Counted from the stretch's first letter, positions 50,571 to 58,691 are shown. The stretch is 64,000 nt of DNA from Bin87 sp965220095 (GCA_965220095.1 OZ244805.1:1302001-1366000); one strand, 5' to 3'. Translations and numbers: made by a program. Notes: generated by a model not told the origin, from the letters alone.

Positions 50571-51460
50571 ACCAACCCCACCTCTTTCAGCACCCGCTGT
50601 GCCGTGGCTCCGATGTCCGCCGGTGTTGGTATGATTACTGCCCCTGCCGACTCCAGGGCACGCGTCTTGGATGCGGCGGTGGCGCTCTCTCCGGTTATGA
50701 TGGCGCCGGCATGGCCCATGCGTTTGCCCGACGGAGCCGTCGCGCCCACGATCAACGCACAGATGGGCTTGGTGAATTCTGCGGAACCGATATATTCGGC
50801 CGCTTCCTGCTCCATCGTGCCGCCAATTTCGCCGATGAACACTACCATGTCGGTTTCAGGGTCCGCATTGTACAGCTGCAGAATCTCGACGAAACTGCTC
50901 CCGATGATCGGGTCGCCGCCGATGCCCACGCACGAAGACTGGCCGATGCCCGAATTCGTAAGTTGACCGACTGCCTCGTAAGTTAGCGTGCCGCTGCGGG
51001 AGACGACGCCCACCCGCCCCGGCATATGGATGTGGCCGGGCATTATCCCAACCTTGCAACGCGCTCCGGGATTAATTATCCCCGGGCAGTTGGGGCCAAT
51101 CAGCCGGGCATTGTTAGCCCGCACGTACCGATAGAGACCCACCATATCCAGCACCGGAATGCCCTCGGTGATGCACGCCAGCAGCGGGATGCCGGCGTCC
51201 ACCGACTCGGCGATGGCGTCGCCGGCAAAAGCCGGCGGCACGAATATCAGGGCAACGTTGGCGCCGGTGGCGTCCACGGCCTCGCCCACCGAGTCAAAGA
51301 CCGGCACTGTGTCATCGAACAGCTGTCCGCCGCGACCGGGCGTAACGCCGGCCACCAGCTGGGTGCCATACTCCCGGCAGGCCCGGGCGTGGAAGCTGCC
51401 CTCCCGTCCGGTGATGCCCTGCACCAGAATCTTCGATTGCGCGTCCAGCAGGATGCCCAT
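50567..51460 (-). CDS. sucD: Succinate-CoA ligase, ADP/GDP-forming, alpha subunit
   Basis: A 297-residue subunit of the TCA-cycle enzyme that interconverts succinyl-CoA and succinate with substrate-level phosphorylation. 'LVQGITGREGSFHARACREYGTQLVAGVTPGRGG' is the CoA-binding Rossmann domain. 'SRSGTLTYEAVGQLT' follows, and 'GKRMGHAGAIITG' carries the phosphorylated His. The length is normal. It starts three bases after the sucC stop. A remnant VapBC module is coupled to its end. Confidence 0.96.
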   Translation of the reverse strand: MGILLDAQSKILVQGITGREGSFHARACREYGTQLVAGVTPGRGGQLFDDTVPVFDSVGEAVDATGANVALIFVPPAFAGDAIAESVDAGIPLLACITEGIPVLDMVGLYRYVRANNARLIGPNCPGIINPGARCKVGIMPGHIHMPGRVGVVSRSGTLTYEAVGQLTNSGIGQSSCVGIGGDPIIGSSFVEILQLYNADPETDMVVFIGEIGGTMEQEAAEYIGSAEFTKPICALIVGATAPSGKRMGHAGAIITGESATAASKTRALESAGAVIIPTPADIGATAQRVLKEVGLV

Positions 51461-51463
51461 GGG

Positions 51464-52624
51464 TTATGCGCCCCTGGCGCTACTCAACGCCGCCGCCGCT
51501 TCGGTGAGAGTGTCGGTAAAGGTTACATCCAGTCCCGATTGCGCCAGGATTTCCTTGCCCTCGGCCAGGTTGGTGCCAAGCATCCGCACCACCAACGGTT
51601 GTGTGGCCCGGTTTTCCTCGTAGGCCATCACGATGCCGCGAGCCGCAATGTCGCAGCGCAGTATGCCGCCGAAGATGTTCACCAGCACGCGGTCAACCTT
51701 GGGGTCGGACAGGATGATAGTCACTGCTGCCGCCACTTTCTCTTCAGTCGCACCGCCGCCCACGTCCAGGAAGTTGGCCGGAGTTGCGCCCGCCGCGTTG
51801 GCGACATCCAGCGTAGCCATGGCGAGGCCGGCGCCGTTGACCAGACAACCTACGCTGCCGTCGAGACTCACGTAGGCAATCTCCTCATCCGCCGCTTGAG
51901 CCTCCAGGGGGTCCTCCTGGCTACGGTCGCGCAGCTGGTGCAAATCGGGATGGCGGAAGAGGGCATCATCTTCCAGGTCCATCTTGGCGTCCAGCGCAAC
52001 CACCGATCCGTCGCCGGTAACAATGAGGGGGTTCACCTCCACCAGCGTGCAGTCGTTTTCGGTGAAGATCCGATACAGCGCGGCAAAGATGCTGGCGCCT
52101 TGACGCGCCGCCACACCGGTCAACCCCAGATGAGCTGCCAGACGCCGGCATTGGTACGGCATCAAACCAAGTATTGGCTCCACGGCCTCGGTTATGATGG
52201 CGTCCGGGTCGGTGGCGGCCACCTCCTCGATGGACGTTCCACCGGCTGCGCTGGCAATAAATACCAACCCGCGATGATTGCGGTCGACGGTGAGCGCCAC
52301 GTACATTTCAGTAGCGATGTCGGCCAGTTCTTCGACCAGCACGCTATCGACCGGCACACCCCTGGCGTCGGTTTGATGGGTTACCAGTCGGGTACCCAGC
52401 AGGCTGCCGGCAAACTCCCGCGCCTCCTCCGGAGACCTGACCACCTTGACGCCACCGGCCAACCCGCGTCCGCCAGCATGAACCTGCACCTTTACTGCGG
52501 CCTGGCCGCCAAAACCGGCAGTAACGTCCGCTGCTTCGGCCGGCGTGTGTGCGACTTGACCGTTGGGTACTGGAATTCCGTACTGGGCGAATAACGCTTT
52601 GGCCTGATGCTCGTGCAAATTCAT
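51464..52624 (-). CDS. sucC: Succinate-CoA ligase beta subunit
   Basis: A 386-residue subunit with an N-terminal ATP-grasp ('MNLHEHQAKALFAQYGIPVPNG', 'QAAVKVQVHAGGRGLAGGVKVV') and a C-terminal ligase domain ('VGCLVNGAGLAMATLDVANAAGATPANFLDVGGGATEEKV', 'VNIFGGILRCD'). It binds nucleotide and succinate. The frame is open 13 codons further upstream, but Met 52624 starts the conserved domain, as in other SucC proteins. It is first in the sucCD operon. Confidence 0.95.
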   Translation of the reverse strand: MNLHEHQAKALFAQYGIPVPNGQVAHTPAEAADVTAGFGGQAAVKVQVHAGGRGLAGGVKVVRSPEEAREFAGSLLGTRLVTHQTDARGVPVDSVLVEELADIATEMYVALTVDRNHRGLVFIASAAGGTSIEEVAATDPDAIITEAVEPILGLMPYQCRRLAAHLGLTGVAARQGASIFAALYRIFTENDCTLVEVNPLIVTGDGSVVALDAKMDLEDDALFRHPDLHQLRDRSQEDPLEAQAADEEIAYVSLDGSVGCLVNGAGLAMATLDVANAAGATPANFLDVGGGATEEKVAAAVTIILSDPKVDRVLVNIFGGILRCDIAARGIVMAYEENRATQPLVVRMLGTNLAEGKEILAQSGLDVTFTDTLTEAAAALSSARGA

Positions 52625-52679
52625 GGCGGCAATCATTGTGCCGCAAGCAGGGCCAACCGTCAACGGAAACTAGCCGGGC

Positions 52680-52810
52680 CAGAGTCTTTCTATTCCCGCA
52701 ATCCATCGTCATTCCCGCTTGCGCGGGAATCCGGAAGCCGTTAGGTCCAGCGCCGGTCAAGTGTTCTACAAAGTCAAAACAACAGACTCTGGGAGAATAG
52801 AAAGACCCTG
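52680..52810. repeat. CAGGG-ended element (family F)
   Basis: 131 bases with 16-base inverted ends CAGAGTCTTTCTATTC / CAGGGTCTTTCTATTC (one mismatch) around a GTCATTCCCGC palindrome. No matching flanks are left. It is the first of several elements in a 1.5-kb gene-free stretch (52625-54117). Confidence 0.6.
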
Positions 52811-52825
52811 CCCGTGACACCCACC

Positions 52826-53198
52826 CTCACGCGTACCCACTTTGTCAAACCAACCACCCTGCTGTCCAGGGCAACCGCATTCTAATTGAATCAGTTTTTG
52901 AGGTGCCCGTCATTCCCGCGAACGCGGGAATCCAAGTGGCTTGGTTGTACGTCAACTGCCTGGAAGCAATCTGTATGGATTCCCGCTTTCGCGGGAATGA
53001 CAGAAAGGATGCGGGAATGACGATTTATCAGGCCACCTAAAGTTAGAATGCGTTTGCCCTGCCCTACTGTCATTGCGAGGAGCGCAGCGACGTGGCAACC
53101 TCGGTAAGGTTGAGCGCACATCGGCGAACCATCATTGCTACGGCGACGAGATTGCCACGCTGCGCTCGCAATGACAGATTAAAATGGGTACGCGTGAG
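52826..53198. repeat. MITE-like element, family B (copy interrupted by a family A MITE)
   Basis: The left end CTCACGCGTACCCACTTT (52826 onward) and the right part (53072-53198, ending GTACGCGTGAG) belong to one family B element, split by the family A copy at 52867-53061. The insertion order is therefore B first, A later. Confidence 0.75.
52867..53061. repeat. CAGGG-ended MITE, family A (copy A7)
   Basis: A 195-base copy flanked by CCCTGCTGTC and CCCTACTGTC, a 10-base duplication with one later mismatch. It is inserted inside a family B element. Confidence 0.85.
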
Positions 53199-53671
53199 GA
53201 CACCCACCCCCTTGACCCTTCCGATTGCTCCCCTCTAACATCAATCGTGTCAGGCAAATCTACCAATTGGAACATCCCATCGGAGCAGGGGCCGGTTCTC
53301 ACGGCCAACCCCGTCAGCATAAAATCACAACACGTCGGGTCTCGGGTGTAGCAGATTCATTCCACTGCGCTGCCGAGCCTGTACAGCGGCGACAGCCCAG
53401 CGCCTCGTCATTCAGCAGTCCCCGTGGCTGCCACCTAACGGCGGAAAAGTAAGCATAAATGCGTTGTGTACCCCGGCCGTACGCTGACCCAGAACTCGCA
53501 CCCCTGCTCCGTCAACCACCAACCCACCGCCTGACCCTCACTAAACCATCGCCATCACCGCCTGACCACCGCCAACCCACCATCGCCATCACCGCCTGAC
53601 CCAAAGGAACCGCCATCCCCAACATCCGCCAACCCCCCGCTCATCCTGAGCCCGCCGAATGGCCGCACCGA
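53199..53671. other. Gene-free spacer
   Basis: 473 bases without a supportable gene. It contains a short imperfect tandem repeat of 'CCATCGCCATCACCGCCTGACC' type at about 53517-53600, written here only as its theme: CGCCTGACC recurring with ACCATCGCCATC. Confidence 0.4.
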
Positions 53672-53832
53672 CTCATGCGAATCCACTCTGTCATTGCGAC
53701 CCCGTACTCGATGCGGGGGTTGGCAATCTCGTCGCCATAGCAACGCCGGTTCGCCGACGTGTGTTCAACCTCAACGAGGTTGCCACGTCGCTATGCTCCT
53801 CGCAATGACGGATTAAAGTGGTCACGCGTGAG
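53672..53832. repeat. MITE-like element, family B (diverged copy)
   Basis: The left end CTCATGCGAATCCACT is diverged from the consensus, the TGTCATTGCG core is recognisable and the right end is CACGCGTGAG. Its last bases form part of the target site of the family A copy that follows. Confidence 0.65.
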
Positions 53833-53835
53833 CCG

Positions 53836-54010
53836 CAGGGCAACCGCATTCTAATTGAATCGGTTTTCGAGGTGCCCGTCATTCCCGCGAAAGCGGGAAT
53901 CCAAGTGGCTTGGTTGTACGTCAACTGCCTGGAAGCAATCTGTATGGATTCCCGCTTTCGCGGGAATGACGATTTAGCAGGCCACCTGAAGTTAGAATGC
54001 GTTTGCCCTG
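53836..54010. repeat. CAGGG-ended MITE, family A (copy A8)
   Basis: A 175-base short-form copy with a perfect 10-base target duplication GCGTGAGCCG at 53826-53835 and 54011-54020. It lies at the edge of a family B element, 107 bases before the Fe-S oxidoreductase gene. Confidence 0.88.
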
Positions 54011-54117
54011 GCGTGAGCCGGCGGCGCCCGTTGGCAGAGAAAATCGGTGTGTTACACTAGCCGACGATTTTTATCGGCTGCTGATGCAGTATATTGGCGG
54101 CATTGAGCAAGGCGCTT

Positions 54118-56175
54118 ATGGTTCCTCCCGACAGTTTATTCGGCGTCATTCCGGTTTGGGTTGGCGTTTACGTGCTTACCGCGCTGACGGTGGCGGTGGC
54201 CGGATCTGCCGTGTACCACCGCGTGTTCCGCCTGGTGCTGCAGGGGCTGCCGGTTGCTCGATTCGACCGTCCGCTGACCCGGCTCACCGGAGCCGCCGCC
54301 ATCGTGCTCGGTCAGCGCAAAGTGCTGCAACGCGTGGGTAGCATTGATGCCAGATCCGGCCGCATCGACCTGGCCGGCATCAGCCACGCCGCCATCTTCT
54401 GGGGGTTCCTGTCTTTCAGCCTGTCGTACCTCATCTTCATCTTCGGCGGGGCGATCTGGCATCCGCTGGGCGAAACGATTCTGACCCACACCGGCGTACT
54501 GGTCTACAGCATCTATCTGGACATTCTCGCGGTCGTCGTGCTGGCCGCCCTCATCTGGGCGCTGGCGCGTCGCTGGATCGCCCAGCCCCATCGACTCAGC
54601 TTCGACCTCACCCGCAAGGGGGAGTCGGTCATCATCGTCGGCCTCACCGCCGGACTGATGGTGGCCACCCTGCTAGTTCACTCTTTCTACGTGGCCAGCG
54701 GTGGAGCGGGACCAGAAGCCGGCGTATTCGTGGGCGGAGCCATCGGCGGCTGGCTGGCGGGACTGGGAATGTCGACCGCCGCGGCCGGCGCGCTGCAGGC
54801 CACCTTCTGGTGGGTTCACCTGCTGGTCATCCTGGGATTCTCGCTATACATCCCCTTCTCCAAGCACATCCACATGGTGGCGGCTCCGCTGAACGCGTTC
54901 TTCCGCAACCTGGAACCTCGCGGCGCTCTGGCAAAAATCGACCTGGAAAACGCGGAGCGTTTCGGAGCCTCTCGCGTGCAGGACTTCACCTGGAAGGAAC
55001 TGCTGGATGGGTACGCCTGCGCCGTTTGCGGACGCTGCACCGACGCCTGCCCCGCCCACATCACCGGCAAAGCGCTGTCCCCCATGCACATCGTGGAAAA
55101 CCTGAAAGAGCACATGATTGCCATTGGCCATCAGGGCCAGCGCGACGCCGAACACGTCGAGTCAATGCCGCTGATTGACGGCGCCATCCCTGAACAGGCC
55201 ATCTGGGACTGCGTTTCCTGTGGCGCCTGCATGGAAGAATGCCCCGTGGTGGTAGAACACGTGCCCACCATCATGGATATGCGGCGCAGCCTGGTTCTGG
55301 AGGAATCCCGCATCCCCGAAACCGGCATGAACGCCCTGCTCAGCATGGAACAGCGGGGTCATCCCTGGCGCGGCACCACCTTCTCGCGCACCGACTGGGC
55401 CGAAGGACTGGATGTGCCCACCATCGCCGACCATCCTGAAGCCGAGGTGCTGTTCTGGGTGGGCTGCACCGCCGCGCTGGAGCAACGCAGCCAGGGCATC
55501 GCCCGCTCGATGGTGAAGGTGCTCAAGTCGGCCGGCGTCGATTTCGCCATCCTGGGCGACGAAGAAAACTGCACCGGCGACCCGGCACGGCGCATGGGCA
55601 ACGAGTACCTGTTCCAGATCATGGCCCAGCAAAACATTGAGGTGTTGAATGCGTACAACATCAAAACCATCGTCACGACCTGCCCGCACTGTTTCAACAC
55701 GATGCGCAACGAGTACCCCCAGTTTGGCGGCAATTACGAGGTTCTGCACTACAGCCAGTTTGTGGACGGCCTGATTCGCGAAGGCCGCATCAAACCCATC
55801 AAGGTGATGGATATTTCGGTGGCCTACCATGATTCCTGTTTCCTGGGCCGGCACAACGGCGTGTATGACGAACCGCGCAACGTGGCCAATGCCATCCCCG
55901 GCCTAACCCTGGTTGAGATGTCCCCCCGTTGCCGGGAACGCGGCTTCTGCTGCGGCGCCGGCGGTGGGCATATGTGGATTGAGGAAAGCCAGGGCGAGCG
56001 CATCAATCACGTCCGCACCGACCACTTCCTGGACACCGGCGCCGATACTGTTGCCGTGTCATGCCCCTTCTGCCTCCAGATGATGACCGAGGGTATCCAG
56101 GCCAAAGGTCAGGCCGATGTCAAAGAGGCCCGGGACGTGATCGAGATACTGGCCGACAGCATCGGAGACGACTAA
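54118..56175 (+). CDS. Membrane-bound Fe-S oxidoreductase (HdrD/GlpC-like, with NarI-like N-terminus)
   Basis: A 685-residue protein. About five membrane helices in residues 1-270 resemble a cytochrome-b/NarI-type anchor. Two 4Fe-4S motifs follow: CAVCGRCTDACP (about 300) and CVSCGACMEECP (about 365). Two cysteine-rich CCG domains close it, with 'TCPHCFNTMRNEYP' and 'GFCCGAGGGHMWIEE'. This architecture transfers electrons between a soluble donor, often an electron-transfer flavoprotein, and the quinone pool. No etf gene is in the window. TTG 54094 is possible, but ATG 54118 with AAGG upstream is preferred. Confidence 0.9.
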   Translation: MVPPDSLFGVIPVWVGVYVLTALTVAVAGSAVYHRVFRLVLQGLPVARFDRPLTRLTGAAAIVLGQRKVLQRVGSIDARSGRIDLAGISHAAIFWGFLSFSLSYLIFIFGGAIWHPLGETILTHTGVLVYSIYLDILAVVVLAALIWALARRWIAQPHRLSFDLTRKGESVIIVGLTAGLMVATLLVHSFYVASGGAGPEAGVFVGGAIGGWLAGLGMSTAAAGALQATFWWVHLLVILGFSLYIPFSKHIHMVAAPLNAFFRNLEPRGALAKIDLENAERFGASRVQDFTWKELLDGYACAVCGRCTDACPAHITGKALSPMHIVENLKEHMIAIGHQGQRDAEHVESMPLIDGAIPEQAIWDCVSCGACMEECPVVVEHVPTIMDMRRSLVLEESRIPETGMNALLSMEQRGHPWRGTTFSRTDWAEGLDVPTIADHPEAEVLFWVGCTAALEQRSQGIARSMVKVLKSAGVDFAILGDEENCTGDPARRMGNEYLFQIMAQQNIEVLNAYNIKTIVTTCPHCFNTMRNEYPQFGGNYEVLHYSQFVDGLIREGRIKPIKVMDISVAYHDSCFLGRHNGVYDEPRNVANAIPGLTLVEMSPRCRERGFCCGAGGGHMWIEESQGERINHVRTDHFLDTGADTVAVSCPFCLQMMTEGIQAKGQADVKEARDVIEILADSIGDD

Positions 56176-56197
56176 CCCGACGTCGCTGCGTGACGCC

Positions 56198-57016
56198 ATG
56201 CTTGATTCGTTACTGCCAACCGTCATGCTGGATTACCTGGAACAGCGCCTGCTGTTTCGGCCGCGACCGCTCGTTGACGCTACTCCAAACGATCTGGGCC
56301 TGGAATTCGAGTCGTCGATAGCCAACACCGCCGATGGCCGTTCGCTGGTCTGCTGGTACATTCCAGGGCAACCTCAAACCGACCTGACGTGGCTCTGGTT
56401 TGGCGGTGTCGGCGCCAATCTTAGCCTGCGGGTCGGAGAGTTTGCGGGAGTACGCGAGCGCACGGGCGGCAACATCCTGGCGTTCGACTACGGCGGTTTT
56501 GGGCGCAGCGCCGGCAGACCTTCGGTGCGCAATACCGCCATCGACGCCAGGACTGTTTTGGGACACCTGAGCCGACGCTACGGCGTCGCGCCGGAATCTG
56601 CTCATTACTTCGGTGTCTCCATGGGCGCGGCCGTGGCGATACGGTTGGCCGCGCAAGGATTTCATCCCGGTGGGCTCGTTCTGGTCGCCCCATTTGCATC
56701 GCTGCGGGAGATGGCAAAACTCTCCTACCCAATGGTCACGTTGAACGGACTGGTAGTCGGCGACCGTTTCAACTCGCTGGCTCACATCAGCCAAATCGGT
56801 TGCCCGTTGCTGGTGGTCCACGGTAACGACGACGAACTGGTGCCGGCCTGGCAGGGACGCAAGCTGTACGAAGCCGCCCGAGAGCCGAAGCAATACGCCG
56901 AACTCGCCGGCGTGGGCCACCTGGACATCAGCGAGCACCCGGAATTCTTGACGGTGTTATGCGAGTGGCTGGAATCTACGAGGCCGAGCCCGATGCGAGA
57001 GAACGGTAACGATTAG
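56198..57016 (+). CDS. Alpha/beta hydrolase (serine aminopeptidase-like, BEM46 type)
   Basis: A 272-residue hydrolase. 'TWLWFGGVGANLSLR' is the oxyanion region, 'ILAFDYGGFGRSAGRPS' the family-specific strand, 'YFGVSMGAAVAIRLAA' the nucleophile, 'VVHGNDDELVPAWQGRKLYEAA' the Asp and 'GVGHLDISEHPEF' the His. The N-terminal 'LEQRLLFRPRPL' matches the BEM46/YfhR-like group. The reaction is unknown. It follows the Fe-S gene by 22 bases, so it is probably cotranscribed. Its 3' end overlaps the convergent higA by four bases. Confidence 0.87.
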   Translation: MLDSLLPTVMLDYLEQRLLFRPRPLVDATPNDLGLEFESSIANTADGRSLVCWYIPGQPQTDLTWLWFGGVGANLSLRVGEFAGVRERTGGNILAFDYGGFGRSAGRPSVRNTAIDARTVLGHLSRRYGVAPESAHYFGVSMGAAVAIRLAAQGFHPGGLVLVAPFASLREMAKLSYPMVTLNGLVVGDRFNSLAHISQIGCPLLVVHGNDDELVPAWQGRKLYEAAREPKQYAELAGVGHLDISEHPEFLTVLCEWLESTRPSPMRENGND

Positions 57017-57336
57017 CTAACCGGATATCGGTAAGTCTGGACCCGTTCCACCTTTTCGGCGAGACTGTCCTGGGCCATTTCCAAATCGTATTGGCTTTGG
57101 AGTCCCACCCAGAACAACGCGCTGTTCCCGAAAAACCGCGCCAACAGCACAGCAGTCTCGGCGGTAATAGCCCGCTGGCCATGCACGATGGCATGGATAC
57201 GCCGGGGATCCACGTCTATGGACTTGGCCAGACGGTACTGGCTGATATTCAGTGGCTTGAGGAACTCCTCGTTCAGGATTTCACCGGGGTGAATTGGGGG
57301 CTGTTCCGCCAGCCAGCGTTCCAGGTCCGATGCCAT
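57013..57336 (-). CDS. higA: HigA-family antitoxin
   Basis: A 107-residue antitoxin with a helix-turn-helix: 'PPIHPGEILNEEFLKPLNISQYRLAKSIDVDPRRIHAIVHGQRAITAETAVLLARFFGNSALFWVGLQSQYDLEMAQ' is the classic HigA/VapI signature. It binds HigB and the promoter. GGGAGG precedes the ATG. The gene follows higB by 12 bases. A 15-base palindrome in the promoter (57647-57661) is the likely operator. Confidence 0.93.
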   Translation of the reverse strand: MASDLERWLAEQPPIHPGEILNEEFLKPLNISQYRLAKSIDVDPRRIHAIVHGQRAITAETAVLLARFFGNSALFWVGLQSQYDLEMAQDSLAEKVERVQTYRYPVS

Positions 57337-57348
57337 TAGTACCTCCCA

Positions 57349-57633
57349 TTAACGGTGGTAGTCCACAATTTCCACTTCCCAAGCGTCACCCGCATTCCAC
57401 ACAAAGCAAATCCGCCACTGGTCGTTGATGCGGATACTGTACTGTCCTTCACGGTCTCCCGTAAGCTTTTCCAGGTGATTGCCGCGCGGAGTTGCCAAGT
57501 CGCTTAGGTTATCAGCATTGTTCAACATAATTAGCTTTCGTTGCGCTTGTCGTTGGAGGGGCGGGGAAAATCTACGGACCGGGTGGGAATTGAACGCTGC
57601 TTCGGCATCCGAATTTTTATAACTCTTGATCAA
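57349..57633 (-). CDS. higB: HigB-family toxin (RelE-like mRNA interferase)
   Basis: A 94-residue toxin from TTG 57633 ('IKSYKNSDAEAAF' next). The core 'LDAAxxxxDLxxPxGxxLEKLxGDRxGxYSIRINDQWRICFxW' pattern and the C-terminal 'EVEIVDYH' define HigB, a ribosome-dependent mRNase. An ATG at 57654 is open but lies upstream of the -10 box. The promoter predicts a start about three bases before the TTG, so the message is nearly leaderless. The length then fits the family's 92-94 residues. Confidence 0.9.
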   Translation of the reverse strand: MIKSYKNSDAEAAFNSHPVRRFSPPLQRQAQRKLIMLNNADNLSDLATPRGNHLEKLTGDREGQYSIRINDQWRICFVWNAGDAWEVEIVDYHR

Positions 57634-57642
57634 TATATGACT

Positions 57643-57671
57643 ATTGTAGCGCATTGCGCTATTAGCGTCAA
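57643..57671 (-). promoter_or_regulatory. Promoter and operator of higBA
   Basis: On the minus strand, TTGACG (57666-57671) and TACAAT (57643-57648) are separated by exactly 17 bases. A perfect inverted repeat TAGCGC-AAT-GCGCTA (57647-57661) fills the spacer and touches the -10. Binding by HigA there would block polymerase. Confidence 0.75.
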
Positions 57672-57776
57672 ACGCCACTATCGTTGCCAGCGTTGCATCC
57701 CACGGATAATTCGCATATCATCGCCCCAATCTACACACCTTAAACCTTGCGGTTGCCGCAACAGAGGAGTTACAAG

Positions 57777-58046
57777 ATGGCACAGCGACCTGATGTCAAG
57801 CGCCTGGAAGTTGAGATTGTTTATTGCTGGGATTGAGGCCACGCGGGACGCGCTGCCTGGATGGCTAGCGAAGCCCTGACTCGCACCGGCGATAACATCT
57901 CCACCTTCAAGCTTACCCCCGGTGAGCATGGCAAATTCGATGTGATTATCGATGGTGAGCTGGTGGGCGAACACAAACACACGCCAGACGCTCACCTGTT
58001 CCCCGATTTGCAGGATTTGATGGGCGCCATTTACGACCGAATCTGA
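57777..58046 (+). CDS. Rdx/SelW-like selenoprotein with in-frame UGA (Sec20)
   Basis: An 89-residue thioredoxin-like Rdx protein if TGA 57834-57836 is read as selenocysteine. ATG 57777 follows AGAGGAG at seven bases. Residues 10-19 are LEVEIVYCWD, then Sec20, then GHAGRAAWMASEAL, which is the beta-CxxU-alpha start of SelW/SelT/SelH-type proteins. The frame then continues 'FDVIIDGELVGEHKHTPDAHLFPDLQDL', the usual 'GxFEVxxxGxLvxSKkxxGxFPdxxxl' part. Conserved sequence on both sides of the TGA argues against a stop or a pseudogene. A hairpin lies downstream. An ORF finder sees only the 61-residue part from 57861. Confidence 0.82.
57851..57870 (+). promoter_or_regulatory. Candidate bacterial SECIS hairpin
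   Basis: Beginning 15 bases after the TGA, CGCTGCC pairs with GGC-T-AGCG (one bulged T) around the loop TGGAT. The apical GG lies 23-24 bases from the UGA, similar to the SelB-binding loop in E. coli fdhF. A second possible hairpin, CACGCG-GGA-CGCG, lies closer to the UGA. Confidence 0.5.
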
Positions 58047-58062
58047 TTCGCCGCCATCCGAT

Positions 58063-58108
58063 CCAACGCCGTGCGCCCCGGTAGAGTTGCCGGGGCGCAT
58101 GGCGTTGG
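58063..58108. terminator. Long hairpin between convergent genes, bidirectional terminator candidate
   Basis: A 19-pair stem (one G-U) with an eight-base loop, centred on TGCGCCCCGG / CCGGGGCGCA, 17 bases after the selenoprotein stop and 49 bases from the DUF503 stop. There is no strong T-run, so Rho-independent function is uncertain. Confidence 0.55.
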
Positions 58109-58156
58109 TGGGTGTTGCGTTAGTGCGTGGGGCGTTATTGATAGTTGGCGCGCCGG

Positions 58157-58456
58157 TCAAACGCCACTGATGATCTCGGTGCCGTAGTCCAGCAGTTCCA
58201 GATCAGGCCGGCTGGCGGCGATGTAATCGACCACGTTGGCCAGCATCGAATCGGCGTGGCCGGAGTCGTTGCTGACGCAGGACACCAGCAGCGTGAGCCG
58301 CTGCCACACATCGCCATCTTCGTCGGCGTCTTCGGCCACGGCCACATTGAATCGCCCGCGAATCCGGTCGGTCAGGCTGCGGGCCACCTGCCGGCGCGAC
58401 TTCAGGCTCTGGCTGTCCGGTAGACGGAGCGCAATGCGGGCCAGTCCCACGTGCAC
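58157..58456 (-). CDS. DUF503 (YlxP-like) family protein
   Basis: A 99-residue protein. 'ARIALRLPDSQSLKSRRQVARSLTDRIRGRFNVAVAE' and 'DVWQRLTLLVSCVSNDSGHADSMLANVVDYI' match DUF503/YlxP, a small ferredoxin-like-fold protein often linked to ribosome maturation (rbfA neighbourhoods), though not here. The start is a GTG six bases after GGAGG. A promoter at 58582-58609 gives it a leader of about 120 bases with no element that I recognise. Confidence 0.88.
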   Translation of the reverse strand: MHVGLARIALRLPDSQSLKSRRQVARSLTDRIRGRFNVAVAEDADEDGDVWQRLTLLVSCVSNDSGHADSMLANVVDYIAASRPDLELLDYGTEIISGV

Positions 58457-58581
58457 GGGTTACCTCCGTTTTTTACCAGTTGCTATTCAGAGCCGGCGGC
58501 ATACTCGTCAGGCACTGTCCCGCCGGGTTTTCGTAACGGGCCATCCGACGCACTATTGACGCCGGCAAGTCCGGGGGATAG

Positions 58582-58609
58582 ATTATAGCCGACCGGGGTG
58601 GTCACACAA
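58582..58609 (-). promoter_or_regulatory. Promoter of the DUF503 gene
   Basis: On the minus strand, TTGTGT (58604-58609) and TATAAT (58582-58587) are separated by 16 bases. Transcription would start near 58576. Confidence 0.55.
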
Positions 58610-58691
58610 CCACGCGGATTACCTGCTCTGCGGCGCCTGAATCGGGCAACCGCGCTACTCCGAGAAGGGCTTATAGAACTGGCTTATCGAC

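Noticed and set aside
51026..52594. 522-residue open frame antisense to sucCD
   Set aside because: Shadow of two certain genes, with no recognisable domain.
58457..58576. Riboswitch in the leader of the DUF503 gene
   Set aside because: I compared it by eye with TPP, cobalamin, glycine and guanidine motifs and found no match.
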